A stretch of DNA of 46,556 nucleotides from an uncultured Bacilli bacterium (GTDB lineage Bacteria > Bacillota_I > Bacilli_A > RF39 > UBA660). The position numbers were made by a program, and so were the translations under genes. The stretch lies in the NCBI GenBank assembly GCA_934190785.1, contig CAKPTA010000006.1, positions 1 through 46,556 on the forward strand. Direction: 5' to 3'. The notes beneath the pieces were generated by a model that worked only from the letters and a program-made list of their open reading frames with translations, was not told the origin of the DNA and did not search any database. How positions within the stretch are numbered: the first letter of the stretch is position 1; the number at the start of each line of letters is the position of its first letter. Positions 24,046 through 34,185 of this stretch are shown here, piece by piece.

Positions 24046-24504
24046 ATGAAGAAGTTTTTAACAATATTACTATGTACGGGAGTTATTTTAATAACAGGAT
24101 GCACATCAAAGGATGAAGAAAAAGTTATGAACTGTTCTCGTTCTATTAATCAGTCATCAATTAAAATGGATCTTAATTATAAAGTTTCATATAAAGGAGA
24201 CTATGTTACGAAAGTAAATAGCAAAGAAGAAATTACAGCTGATGATGCTTCTACTTTAGAAGCATATAAAACACAACTTGAAAGTGTTACAGAATCATTC
24301 AAAGATATTGAATACTATGACCATAAAGTAGAAATAAAAGATAACGTTTTAACTAGTACAATTGATATTGATTATACTAAAATCGATACTGATGCATTAA
24401 TTGAAATAGATTCTTCTATGAGTCAATTAATTAAAAATGGTAAAGTTGCAGTTAGTGATATTGAAGCAGTTTACAATAATCTTGGAATAACTTGTGAAAA
24501 ATAA
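24046..24504 (+). CDS. Lipoprotein, DUF1307/YehR-like
   Basis: A 152-residue exported lipoprotein. The signal peptide ends in the lipobox ITGC, with the lipidated Cys19. The mature part has a Cys in VMNCSR and another in GITCEK at the end, which could form a disulfide. It then has strand-rich KMDLNYKVSYKGDYVTKV and a long amphipathic middle. The layout resembles YehR/DUF1307 lipoproteins of unknown function; this assignment is tentative. ATG 24046 is used because it starts the signal peptide and AGGAGG precedes it by 10 bases. It is transcribed alone. Confidence 0.82.
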   Translation: MKKFLTILLCTGVILITGCTSKDEEKVMNCSRSINQSSIKMDLNYKVSYKGDYVTKVNSKEEITADDASTLEAYKTQLESVTESFKDIEYYDHKVEIKDNVLTSTIDIDYTKIDTDALIEIDSSMSQLIKNGKVAVSDIEAVYNNLGITCEK

Positions 24505-24531
24505 AATGCTTAAAAAGCATTTTATTTTTTA
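24497..24531. terminator. Bidirectional terminator between the lipoprotein and ABC genes
   Basis: A perfect 14-bp stem (24498-24511 with 24515-24528) and a three-base loop with A/T runs on both sides. It serves the convergent lipoprotein and ABC operons. Confidence 0.9.
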
Positions 24532-25212
24532 CCATTTAATGTCAAAAGGATCTATTCTATTAAGATTACTATAACAATTAATAATCTTTCCATCATTCAT
24601 ATTTATTACTTTATCTCCTATTAAAGTAATATTAGGATTATGTGTAACAATAACAATTGTCGTTTTATATTTCTCATTAATATCAATTATTGTTTTTAAA
24701 ACTTCTTTACCGTTTTTCTCATCAAGTGCTCCTGTTGGTTCATCCATTAAAAGAATACGAGGACATTTAACTAAACTTCTTCCTATAGCTACACGTTGCT
24801 TTTCACCACCAGAAAGTTCATATATTTTGCTTTTTACCTTATTTTCTAAATGAAGTAATTTTATAATCGACATAACATCTACTTTATAATGTGAAAAATG
24901 CATTCCTACTTTTATATTTTCATATACATTTAAATTTTCAAGTAAATTATATGACTGAAAAATATAACCTATATTTTTTTTACGAAAATGATTTGAATAT
25001 TTAGAAATATTTTTCCCATTATATAAAATTTTTCCACTTATCTTTTTATCTAAAAGAGAAATTATATTAAGAAGTGTGGTCTTACCACTACCACTTTTTC
25101 CTACTATAACTATAATCTCTCCTTCATTTATTTTAAGAGATATATTTGATAATACCTGCTCTTTAATACTTTTATTTTTATAAGTACGACTAACATTTAT
25201 AAGTTCAACCAT
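24529..25212 (-). CDS. ABC transporter ATP-binding protein (second of two)
   Basis: A 227-residue ATPase with Walker A GKSGSGKTT, Q-loop FQSYNLLE, signature LSGGEKQR, Walker B ILLMDEPTGALDE and switch His in VTHNP. It is of the MacB/LolD group. It is the last gene of the radical SAM-ABC operon and follows the permease by seven bases. With the other ATPase at 27686-28351 it may form a heterodimer on the single permease. Confidence 0.92.
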   Translation of the reverse strand: MVELINVSRTYKNKSIKEQVLSNISLKINEGEIIVIVGKSGSGKTTLLNIISLLDKKISGKILYNGKNISKYSNHFRKKNIGYIFQSYNLLENLNVYENIKVGMHFSHYKVDVMSIIKLLHLENKVKSKIYELSGGEKQRVAIGRSLVKCPRILLMDEPTGALDEKNGKEVLKTIIDINEKYKTTIVIVTHNPNITLIGDKVINMNDGKIINCYSNLNRIDPFDIKW

Positions 25213-25219
25213 ATAAAAC

Positions 25220-27685
25220 CTACTCTCTTTTTAAAAGTACCGATAAAGAAATTTTATCTAAAGACTTTTGTGTAAATATAATAGAAATAAAATAAATACC
25301 TAAAACCAAAATTAACCCTATAATTATTTGAATAATATTAATATTTATAGTAAACAACATACCAACATCTAATTTATTCATAAAATATTTAAGAAAATTA
25401 ATAGCAACTGGTATAGCTAAAAAATAAGAAATAATAATTACTGGTGTATAAATATTTAAAACAATATCTTTAATTTTTTTCTTGTTATAACCCATTACCT
25501 TCATAAGTGCAATAATTTTTTTATTTTCTAAAACAATAATATTTGAAATAGATAACATAATAATAAATGACATAAATAAGGCAAAAAGCGATATAAAAGC
25601 AAAACTAACATTTAATTTTTCTACACCTTTACCAGCATTCTTCTTAATATCACTAATATTAAGTACATTGTTAATTCTATTATCTGAATTATTATAATTG
25701 TCATATATTTGATCAGTAGAATAAATTACTGAATACATTGAATTTTTAAAACCTAAATCAAAACTTAATTTATCCCTATTAATATAAACACCATAATTTA
25801 TATATTCATCACTAACACCAACTACCTTGTATTCTAACTTATTATCAAATACTAAAGTATCACCAATACTTAAGTTTAACTTAGAAAAAATATTTCTATT
25901 AACAATAATTCCATCATTCAAAAGTAAATCATTTATATCTTTACCACTATTTTTTATATGAATATATTTAGTATTACTATCAATAGCTGTAAATGAAAAG
26001 TCATATTTATCACTAATTTTTTTAATACTACCATTACTATTTTTTACACAAGTTAATGGTAGTGATATATATAAAACATAATCAGATAAATCTCTATTTC
26101 CAATATAATCAGAAGAAAAATTATTTAATGATACAACATATTTATAATTCATACCATAGAAAGATTTATCAATAATACTATTAAATAAATTACTACCCAA
26201 AAGTGCTAGTAAAATTAAAAGACTAACACAAAATGAAATAAACTGTACGATTAAAAGTTTAAAAGGATAACGAAATGTAAATAAATACTTAAATTTATGT
26301 TCTATGGATAATAAAGAAAATAATCTATTAAATAGCTTATTTACAAAACCAATTTTTAAACTACCCTCATCTTTAATTAAAGAAAGAGCACTACGCCGTA
26401 AATTAATAATTAATAAAAGATAACTAAAAAGAGATAAAATTATTGTTGGATAAATAACTATATTTTTTATATATACATATGAATAATTAAAGGTTTTAAG
26501 AGGTACTAAATAATCACTTACCAAAAAAGCGGCAATTTTATTTGAAAATGCATATCCTAAAATCGTACCAAAAATACTACCAAATAAAGAAGGCACAATA
26601 GAATATGGTAAATAACTAAACGCTATTAAAAAACTATTATAACCAAGAACTTTTAAAACCCCAATTGTGTTTTTTTCATAATCAATTTCTCTTTTTAAAA
26701 TAATACTAATAATTAAAAAAGAAATAATTAAAATTAAATAAAGAATATATTTGATAAATAAGCGATCATTTTTAAGTTCACTTGCAAGTGTATTAATTCT
26801 ATCAAACCTTAAAGTATTATCACTAAAACATTTAATATTTCTGTGATCAAATACTGAAATATTACAAATATCATTTTGTTTTATATTACGCTTATTTTTA
26901 AAAGTTAAAGCATAAGTATAGCTATTATTAATGTTTAATCTTTGATAATCATCTTCTGACATATAAACAATATTTGTTTTAGCTAAATCTAACATAGGTG
27001 TAGTAACTGATAACATGGGATAAATAAACTCAGGTGCATACATAAAACCAACTACTTTATATGTATTACCAAATATTTTATAACTATCTCCTATTTTTAT
27101 ATTATTTTTTAAAGCAAATTCCTTTAAGATAGTAATTTCTTTCTTCTGAGGAATAGCTCCACTTAATAAATATGGTTTATTTATTTCTTTATCACGATAA
27201 GGTAGAACATTTATCAAATTATCATGATCACGAATTAATTTATAATCTTCTTTTATATAATCAAAATTATATTTACCTTTTATAGAAGAAAGTATTTCAT
27301 TTTCTATAACTTCATTGGCATTATATTTAACAAAAGTATCTTCTACAAGTACTATTAAATCATTATCTATCTTTTTTTCTTCTAATAATAAATTATAGTA
27401 CTCATCAAGTATTACCTTTTCACTTTCAAGAATCTGTGAAAAACATGAATTATTTAATTTATTCAACATATCTAGACTAATATCATGCTCATAATCAATT
27501 TTAATACTAACACTAACATCTTCAACATTTTGACTTTTTAAATAACCTTGATAACTATCATTTATTCTATCTAAAGCAACATTAAAACCAGTATATAAAA
27601 ATGACGATAATAAAATTAAAAATGTAATAATCCCTACTTCTTTTTTTCTATTTTTAAGACCTCTTAATGTATTTAAAAATAACAT
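25220..27685 (-). CDS. ABC transporter permease, FtsX-like
   Basis: An 821-residue permease of the FtsX superfamily. It has an N-terminal helix (about 15-33), then a large outside domain (about 40-310). Three helices (about 315-430) carry the GVLKVLGYNSFLIAF coupling region. After a link and a further helix (about 475-500), a second outside domain leads to three closing helices with ALMKVMGYNKKKIKD. Its ATG directly follows the stop of the first ATPase gene. The substrate is unknown; the outside domains differ clearly from those of the permease at 9215-11794. Confidence 0.88.
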   Translation of the reverse strand: MLFLNTLRGLKNRKKEVGIITFLILLSSFLYTGFNVALDRINDSYQGYLKSQNVEDVSVSIKIDYEHDISLDMLNKLNNSCFSQILESEKVILDEYYNLLLEEKKIDNDLIVLVEDTFVKYNANEVIENEILSSIKGKYNFDYIKEDYKLIRDHDNLINVLPYRDKEINKPYLLSGAIPQKKEITILKEFALKNNIKIGDSYKIFGNTYKVVGFMYAPEFIYPMLSVTTPMLDLAKTNIVYMSEDDYQRLNINNSYTYALTFKNKRNIKQNDICNISVFDHRNIKCFSDNTLRFDRINTLASELKNDRLFIKYILYLILIISFLIISIILKREIDYEKNTIGVLKVLGYNSFLIAFSYLPYSIVPSLFGSIFGTILGYAFSNKIAAFLVSDYLVPLKTFNYSYVYIKNIVIYPTIILSLFSYLLLIINLRRSALSLIKDEGSLKIGFVNKLFNRLFSLLSIEHKFKYLFTFRYPFKLLIVQFISFCVSLLILLALLGSNLFNSIIDKSFYGMNYKYVVSLNNFSSDYIGNRDLSDYVLYISLPLTCVKNSNGSIKKISDKYDFSFTAIDSNTKYIHIKNSGKDINDLLLNDGIIVNRNIFSKLNLSIGDTLVFDNKLEYKVVGVSDEYINYGVYINRDKLSFDLGFKNSMYSVIYSTDQIYDNYNNSDNRINNVLNISDIKKNAGKGVEKLNVSFAFISLFALFMSFIIMLSISNIIVLENKKIIALMKVMGYNKKKIKDIVLNIYTPVIIISYFLAIPVAINFLKYFMNKLDVGMLFTININIIQIIIGLILVLGIYFISIIFTQKSLDKISLSVLLKRE

Positions 27686-28351
27686 TTAATCCTCATTATA
27701 ATAAATACTGTTAATGTGTCCACTATTCATTTTAATAACCATATTAGCGTACTTCAAAATAGAGGGATTATGTGTAACCATAATAATGGTCATGTTATAT
27801 TTATTTTTAATATCATTAATTACTTTTAAAATATTTTCTTCATTTGCTACATCAAGTGCACCAGTTATTTCATCACCAAAAAGAATAGTTGGTTTCTTTA
27901 CAAGAGCCCTTGCAATAGCCACTCTCTGTCTTTCTCCTCCTGATAATTCAAATGGATATTTATATTTTTTATTATTTAAACCAACAGCTGATAATATATC
28001 ATTAATATCAAGATTATTACTTGATAACATACTTCCAAACAAAACATTCTCATAAACATTTAGACTTGGAATTAAAACATAATTTTGAAAAATAAAGCCA
28101 ATATATTTTTTCCTATATTCAGTAATTTCATTATTACTTAATAAATCGATTCTAGAGTTCAAAAATAATATAGAACCACTTGTTACTTTATCTATTCCAG
28201 CTAGTACATTTAATAGTGTTGATTTTCCACTTCCACTAGGACCTGTTATAACTACAAAATCACCTTTTTTTATTTTTAAATTAATTTTATCTAACACATA
28301 TTCAAAAGAATTATAGTTTTTTCTAACATCCCTAAGTTCGTACAGATTCAT
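27686..28351 (-). CDS. ABC transporter ATP-binding protein (first of two)
   Basis: A 221-residue MacB-type ATPase with Walker A GPSGSGKST, Q-loop FQNYVLIP, signature LSGGERQR and switch His in VTHNP. The Walker B region reads ILFGDEITGALDV; it keeps the catalytic Glu but has Ile in place of the usual Pro of DEPT. ATG 28351 follows GGGTGATG; a start five codons earlier is less likely. It is 42 bases downstream of the radical SAM gene with no terminator between, and it abuts the permease. Confidence 0.92.
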   Translation of the reverse strand: MNLYELRDVRKNYNSFEYVLDKINLKIKKGDFVVITGPSGSGKSTLLNVLAGIDKVTSGSILFLNSRIDLLSNNEITEYRKKYIGFIFQNYVLIPSLNVYENVLFGSMLSSNNLDINDILSAVGLNNKKYKYPFELSGGERQRVAIARALVKKPTILFGDEITGALDVANEENILKVINDIKNKYNMTIIMVTHNPSILKYANMVIKMNSGHINSIYYNED

Positions 28352-28393
28352 ACCATCACCCATACTTAATATACGTTAAATATAATTTAATCC

Positions 28394-29197
28394 CTACTTA
28401 TCAATAAAATAACAGTGTCGACATAATTCTTCATTCTTTTTACCACACTTAAATCCACTTAAAATCGACATTACTCTATCACTATTTAAAATATCTTCTA
28501 ATGAGTCCGTAAATATATTACCTAAATTGATTATTCCTTTTGTATCAAGACAACAAGGTACAACTGTTCCATCTGACAAAATACCTATGTGATCTCTTAG
28601 GGCATAACATCTTCCTTCTTTAGAGTAATAATCATTATCTAAATCAGGCCAAATAAACTCATGAAAATTATTTATAAAAATATGATTATTAATTTTTATA
28701 TTAGAATTTATATCTTCCATAGAAAAATTAGTATGATAATGCTTATTTATGCAATCTAAAATAGAATTTGTATACTCACTTTTTACCCATAGGCGATAAG
28801 AAATATAAGTATTATCAATATTATCACAAACACTAAATATTTCTTTCATATAATCTTCTAGTGATATGTTATATTTGGATGAATAACTATGAAGTGATAT
28901 ATTAAGTTGTCTAATTTTAGTAGTATATTTTATTCTTGATATCAAGTATCCATTAGTTGTAATATTAACAAAAAATCCATTTTCATAAGCCATATTAATT
29001 AAACTTAATATTTGTGGATGAAGTAATGGTTCACCCAAGATATGAAAATATAAATATCTAGTATGGCCCTTTAATTTATCTAAAATAATTTTAAATTCAG
29101 GGATTGTCATAAATTTTTTTATCCTTTTATTTTGAATACAAAAATCACATTTTAAATTACAAACATTAGTAATTTCTACATAAACTTTTTTAAGCAT
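28394..29197 (-). CDS. Radical SAM/SPASM-type protein
   Basis: A 267-residue enzyme. The radical SAM cluster motif CNLKCDFC (CxxxCxxC) lies at about residues 13-20, followed by HILGEPLLHP and TTNGYL (SAM-binding). The C-terminal part has Cys residues in RCYALRD, VPCCLD, KCGKKNEELCRHC, which resemble a SPASM/twitch domain holding a second Fe-S cluster, and the NLGNIF motif. Such proteins modify peptides or proteins, or sugars; no substrate can be named, and I find no precursor-peptide gene beside it. ATG 29197 follows GGTGA. First gene of an operon with the two-ATPase ABC transporter. Confidence 0.87.
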   Translation of the reverse strand: MLKKVYVEITNVCNLKCDFCIQNKRIKKFMTIPEFKIILDKLKGHTRYLYFHILGEPLLHPQILSLINMAYENGFFVNITTNGYLISRIKYTTKIRQLNISLHSYSSKYNISLEDYMKEIFSVCDNIDNTYISYRLWVKSEYTNSILDCINKHYHTNFSMEDINSNIKINNHIFINNFHEFIWPDLDNDYYSKEGRCYALRDHIGILSDGTVVPCCLDTKGIINLGNIFTDSLEDILNSDRVMSILSGFKCGKKNEELCRHCYFIDK

Positions 29198-29213
29198 AAT
29201 CTTCACCATCTAA

Positions 29214-29222
29214 ATTATATCA
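29214..29222 (-). promoter_or_regulatory. Promoter of the radical SAM-ABC operon
   Basis: Extended -10 TGATATAAT (29222-29214) with a partial -35 (TTGTAC) 16 bases upstream of TATAAT. Confidence 0.6.
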
Positions 29223-29241
29223 TACATATTATAGAGTACAA

Positions 29242-29268
29242 AAAAATCCTATTTATAATAGGATTTTT
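29242..29268 (-). terminator. Terminator of the type VII secretion operon
   Basis: A perfect 12-bp stem (29242-29253 with 29257-29268) with a three-base loop and flanking T run overlaps the essC stop codon. Confidence 0.9.
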
Positions 29269-32200
29269 ATAATATTTCTATCTCCTCAATATCATCATTT
29301 TCATCTAATTCATACGATGAAACATATTTAACAAGAATAGGTCTACCCTTCTTTATGACAAAACAGAAATTATTTTTTACATCTTCTTTCATTTCTTTTG
29401 TCTTAACTGATACTTTTAAAGTAAATTGATCATTGATACCTTGTCCTATCCAAATTCCCTCACTAGCATTAACGCAAGTTTTGTACCATGATTCAAATTC
29501 ATATTTTTTAATTTTATCAATACTATCAATAATAATATAATCAATAATACCTAAATCTTTTGCAGGTTCAAATATTTCATTAAATTTATTTTTATTTTCC
29601 ATTGATATTTTATTTTTAAAGGCATCTATTCCTATTATTATACAGTGCATATGTTTCTTATTTTTAAATATGTCTTTATTATAATTATTATTAACATATA
29701 ATTTATTATTTTCAGATACATAATTATGTATTGTTTCAAATATTTTATTAAAGGAATTATCAACATAAGTACATGATTTAACTAATTTATCATCACATGC
29801 ATAGTCTTCAGCATTAATAACAATTAAATCAGAAGATTTTCTCTTACATATTTGATAAATAAGACCATTAGCAAAACTAATATTATTTGCCAAATCAATA
29901 GATGATACTATTGTTACAAAATTTTTCTTAAAATCAAAATCAATTGGTTTTAAATCATTCTTATCAATACCTATAATTGGGTTATTTTGTTTATTTGTAA
30001 ATGATTTAATATCATCATATGTAACAACCTCTGGTAAAGTTGGAATTTTGTTTGCTCTGACACTAGGATTCATGCTCATACATTTTTCTTTAATATATGA
30101 TGCAATATTATCTTTTTCACAAACAAGAGCTGTTTGAAATTCGTATACATCATCTTTACGAATAATTCCTCTTCCAAAGTATTTAGATGGATAAACTTTA
30201 TGAACATTACCTAAAATAGTTGTGAAGTCATCGTTATTATTTTGATTAAGAGCAAATATCTGTGTGAAGTTTTGTTTTAATTTAAATCTAATTCCATTTG
30301 GATTAGTAATTGTTAATAAGAAATAAATTCCATATTTAGAACAATCTCTTGTAATAATATTTAATAAATCTTCATAATCAGTATAAGTTTCTTGATATGC
30401 TTCATAGTTATTAATAACAACTACAATAGCAGGCTTCTTACTACCACTATTTTTACAATAATTTTCATAACTTCCATTATAATCAGCAAATAACTTTTTA
30501 CGTAATTCAATTTCATCTTTAATAATACTAAATAATTTACTTACCTTTTCTGTATCATTAATTCCAACTATATCACCAACAATTGGACATTTATCAAAAT
30601 ATCTAAGTACTTCAGATCCAAAATCCATTATATAATAATTAACATCAAGAGCTGTATACGTAAGCATTGACGAATAGATCATAGTTGTTATAAAGTTTTC
30701 TTTACCACTACCAGTTCCACCATAAACTAAAATATTTCCATCTTTTAAAGATAGTGTTAATAAATGTTGGGCCTGCATACTTGGAACATCATATTCTCCA
30801 ATAATTGGATTTATATCATAATCATCTTTAATATAATTATATTTATTACTTAAATCATCTACTGTAATAAATGATGGTATAGCATCAAGCCATAGTGGTT
30901 TACAACTAATATGTTGTTCTGCTGCTATATCAGATAAATATTTTAAAATATTAGATAATTCTTCACCTTTAGATACAACATTTTCATTTTTCTTTTTTGT
31001 TTCCATTGTCTTAACAGAATATCCAATATTATCAATTACTTGTAATGATGTATCAATATTTTTCTTTATTTTAGGTGATGGAATATATTTACCACCTGTC
31101 CAAGCAGACTGTCCTAAAACAAATACTTCATTAAAACCAACTTGTAAATAAAATCTACCTGTTTGTTTTAATAAGGCTGCATCAGGACATTTTATTACTT
31201 CGGTTGAATCACTTTTATCTTGAACACGTAGACATACCCTAAAACGAGTATTACTCCAAATTTGTGAATCAACAACTCCACTAGGTTTCTGTGTTGCCAA
31301 AATTAAATGAACACCCAAAGAACGACCTATACGAGCAGTTTGAATTAAATGTTCCATAAACTCTGGTTGCTGTTGTTTCATCTCAGCAAATTCATCAGCT
31401 ATAATAAATAAATGTGATACAGGAACATCAACAACATGGTCTCTATACATTTTTTGATACTTATATATGTCAATAGTACTTTCACCAGTTTTTTCACGAG
31501 CCTCATTAAAAATACGTTGTCTTCTTTTTAATTCACTCTCGAGTGATGCTAGTGATCTTTTAATTTCATTAGTATCCAAATTAGTAATTGTTCCAACTAA
31601 ATGTGGAAGTTTAATTCCTGTTACCTTATTTTCAAAAGCACCAGCAAGTCCACCACCTTTATAGTCAATTAAAATGAACTGAACTTCATAAGGATGATAA
31701 TTAACAGCTAAACTTAAAATATAAGTAATAATAAACTCTGATTTACCACTACCTGTCATACCAGCTATTAATCCATGTGGTCCATGATACTTTTCATGTA
31801 AGTCAAGATTTATTTTTTCACCACTTTTTCCTATACCAACTGGAACTTGAATATTCAAAATAGGTGTATTTTTCATCCAACGTGACATTGAATTCAATTG
31901 CTCAATTTTACCAACATCATACATCTCTAAAAATCCTAATTTACTTGGAATTTGTCCACTTGAATCACTATCAATTTCAATTGGTATATTACTAAGAACT
32001 TTAGAACACTTATATATATCATATTTTGTATCCATATCAAATGTAAACTTTTGACTGTCATTCATCGATACATTTTTAAACATTTCTGATTGTTTATCAG
32101 AAGTATTGATAAAAACTTGACACTGATCTGGAAGCGTACTTATCTTATCATTAAGAATGATAATACTAAATCCAAGATTTTTCTTTTCTTCTAATATTTT

Positions 32201-33901
32201 CTTAATAAAATCAAAATTTCTAATTGATTTAAAAGAATCAGTAATAATAACATACTTTTCGCGATATTCAGCTTGTTTAGTTACCTTACTACTATTTTCA
32301 AGTCTCTCATATAAAATACGATCTAAATTATAGCAAAGTTCTTTATATTCATCCTGATTTGAAGCAAAATAACGAATTGTTCTATCATCACTCCAAAGAT
32401 GAGGAAGTATTTTCATATATTCCCAATTACTTTCCTTCTCTTCATTTGTAAACAAAACAAATTTAACATCATCATAACTATGAAAAGCAAGCAATTGTAA
32501 TAAAATATTTTCAATTAAACGTTTATTATTTGCTTCGTTTCCAATAATACCTGTAATATAATTTTCTGATAATGAGAAAGGAATTGGTACATTAGAAAGA
32601 GTTTTAGGTTCACTTCCAAGTTTATTTAACATATCTTTTAAATTGTCAGAAGCTAGTGAAAAATGTTCTTCAGGATATCCAATATGAATATCCATTGGTA
32701 ATTGTCCAAGACCAAGAGAAACAGTTAAAAAGTCATCATCCTCTTTTCTTCTTTCCCAAAGATTAACTTGTTTATTTAAAATAATACTTGCGCATTCCCC
32801 CAAATTAGGATACTTATTATTTAAAATAGATTCCTGATTTTTTCTTTCCTCTAAAATCTTCTTTTGCTTTTCATCAATATACTCGCCATACTTTTCTTGA
32901 CGAAGTTTTTCTTGCTTTTTTCTTTTTGCCTTTTGATACTTCTTAGTGATAATTGGCCATACAAGTGTACTTGCAAACATAGCAATTCCCATAACAAGTG
33001 AAGGTATAGCACTAGATAATTTAGAACCATTAGAAACATTATTAATAGCCGAATACATCATCATTAAAGACATCATACTCATAGTAACCATTGGACCTAC
33101 TGTTAATATAAAAGGTGAATCATCTTCATCATTCTTTTCAGGTGGAGCATCAACCTTTAATTCTAATTTTTGAATAGAATGAATAAATCTAGGCTTTTTG
33201 TGAAAATAAGAGTCAGGCTCATAAAGTTCCATCTCTAACTCATTTTCATCCTCTTTAAAAGAATCTTCATTTTCTATTAAATTTTGAGCCATTAAATTAC
33301 AACTTACTACCCCATTAGGATTATTACACATCAAATATCTATTTCCAGATGAGATAATGATTGATAACTTTAATCCTAAAATAAATACAACATCACCATA
33401 TTCAAGTTCTGCTACCCCATTAACTCTAACACCATTTACAAAGATTCCATATTGAAACCCATTATCATGAATTTTTATTTTTTCTCCTTCAAATGTTAGC
33501 TTGGCACAAAAATCACTAACGGCATTAAACTTATAAACAAGATCACAATTAGAACTTCGACCTATTGTGAATTCATTTTTTATACTTGATAGATCATAAT
33601 AATTAACATTCTTTTCATAAACAGGAGAACAATAAACCAAAAAAGTATGATTACTTGCAATATCCTTAATATTATAAAAATTATACTCATGTAAAGCTAC
33701 ATCAGGAACATAAATACCATTTTGTACAACTGATACTTCACTATTGCTAATTAATTTCCATCCATCACTACTAGCCTCAATATTAATTAAGTTATGTTCA
33801 TTACCATTTTTATCTATATCAGAAATCCAATAATTTCCACTAATACTATCAGGTAATAATACATGCTTAATCTTATTTTCTTTAATTAATGAAACCCGCA
33901 T
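29267..33901 (-). CDS. essC: Type VIIb secretion FtsK/SpoIIIE ATPase EssC
   Basis: The motor of the T7SS, 1544 residues. The N-terminus holds forkhead-associated modules (GRSSNCDL... near 115-185). Two membrane helices (about 268-320) follow, then three ATPase domains. Domain 1 has Walker A GMTGSGKSE (near 720) and Walker B LFIIADEFAE (near 840). Domain 2 has GGTGSGKEN (near 1067), but its Walker B reads VVVINNYEA with no acidic pair. Domain 3 (from about 1335) lacks a normal P-loop (SSIDLANN). So only domain 1 looks fully active, as is usual for EssC. The start ATG 33901 follows AGAGGTGAG; a GTG three codons upstream overlaps that site. Last gene of the operon. Confidence 0.95.
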   Translation of the reverse strand: MRVSLIKENKIKHVLLPDSISGNYWISDIDKNGNEHNLINIEASSDGWKLISNSEVSVVQNGIYVPDVALHEYNFYNIKDIASNHTFLVYCSPVYEKNVNYYDLSSIKNEFTIGRSSNCDLVYKFNAVSDFCAKLTFEGEKIKIHDNGFQYGIFVNGVRVNGVAELEYGDVVFILGLKLSIIISSGNRYLMCNNPNGVVSCNLMAQNLIENEDSFKEDENELEMELYEPDSYFHKKPRFIHSIQKLELKVDAPPEKNDEDDSPFILTVGPMVTMSMMSLMMMYSAINNVSNGSKLSSAIPSLVMGIAMFASTLVWPIITKKYQKAKRKKQEKLRQEKYGEYIDEKQKKILEERKNQESILNNKYPNLGECASIILNKQVNLWERRKEDDDFLTVSLGLGQLPMDIHIGYPEEHFSLASDNLKDMLNKLGSEPKTLSNVPIPFSLSENYITGIIGNEANNKRLIENILLQLLAFHSYDDVKFVLFTNEEKESNWEYMKILPHLWSDDRTIRYFASNQDEYKELCYNLDRILYERLENSSKVTKQAEYREKYVIITDSFKSIRNFDFIKKILEEKKNLGFSIIILNDKISTLPDQCQVFINTSDKQSEMFKNVSMNDSQKFTFDMDTKYDIYKCSKVLSNIPIEIDSDSSGQIPSKLGFLEMYDVGKIEQLNSMSRWMKNTPILNIQVPVGIGKSGEKINLDLHEKYHGPHGLIAGMTGSGKSEFIITYILSLAVNYHPYEVQFILIDYKGGGLAGAFENKVTGIKLPHLVGTITNLDTNEIKRSLASLESELKRRQRIFNEAREKTGESTIDIYKYQKMYRDHVVDVPVSHLFIIADEFAEMKQQQPEFMEHLIQTARIGRSLGVHLILATQKPSGVVDSQIWSNTRFRVCLRVQDKSDSTEVIKCPDAALLKQTGRFYLQVGFNEVFVLGQSAWTGGKYIPSPKIKKNIDTSLQVIDNIGYSVKTMETKKKNENVVSKGEELSNILKYLSDIAAEQHISCKPLWLDAIPSFITVDDLSNKYNYIKDDYDINPIIGEYDVPSMQAQHLLTLSLKDGNILVYGGTGSGKENFITTMIYSSMLTYTALDVNYYIMDFGSEVLRYFDKCPIVGDIVGINDTEKVSKLFSIIKDEIELRKKLFADYNGSYENYCKNSGSKKPAIVVVINNYEAYQETYTDYEDLLNIITRDCSKYGIYFLLTITNPNGIRFKLKQNFTQIFALNQNNNDDFTTILGNVHKVYPSKYFGRGIIRKDDVYEFQTALVCEKDNIASYIKEKCMSMNPSVRANKIPTLPEVVTYDDIKSFTNKQNNPIIGIDKNDLKPIDFDFKKNFVTIVSSIDLANNISFANGLIYQICKRKSSDLIVINAEDYACDDKLVKSCTYVDNSFNKIFETIHNYVSENNKLYVNNNYNKDIFKNKKHMHCIIIGIDAFKNKISMENKNKFNEIFEPAKDLGIIDYIIIDSIDKIKKYEFESWYKTCVNASEGIWIGQGINDQFTLKVSVKTKEMKEDVKNNFCFVIKKGRPILVKYVSSYELDENDDIEEIEIL

Positions 33902-33912
33902 TTTACTCACCT

Positions 33913-34170
33913 CTATTTTTCTTTACTAACAGTTACTTTATCAATATGTTTCTCTAATTTATCAGGTGCTATTAATGAAAAATATAAACTTTCCATTTTA
34001 TCTTCTGGAACACCTAAAAAAGACATTATTCCAATTGCAGTTGAAATATCCATATTGAAAAAACAATTTGGCACACTTAAAGTATCTTTTACTAATTGTA
34101 ATTTTTCCTTGTCATCCGAAGAAGAAATTTTACTTTCTTTTTCTTTTATTAAACTTATTAAATAATTCAT
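33913..34170 (-). CDS. Small soluble protein between the T7SS effector and EssC, unknown
   Basis: An 85-residue, mostly helical protein with no signal or membrane helix and one Cys (PNCFFNMD). Residues 45-70 are hydrophobic (IGIMSFLGVPEDKMESLYFSLI). No family recognised. It lies 15 bases downstream of the large effector gene and just before essC. That is where an immunity protein or a secretion accessory would be expected, but neither is shown. A GTGGTGA ribosome site precedes its ATG. Confidence 0.75.
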   Translation of the reverse strand: MNYLISLIKEKESKISSSDDKEKLQLVKDTLSVPNCFFNMDISTAIGIMSFLGVPEDKMESLYFSLIAPDKLEKHIDKVTVSKEK

Positions 34171-34185
34171 TTTATCACCACTTTT

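Noticed and set aside
27686..29197. Complete RiPP biosynthesis cluster around the radical SAM gene
   Set aside because: No precursor-like short frame lies in the gaps 28352-28393 or 29198-29266, so only an operon with an exporter can be claimed.
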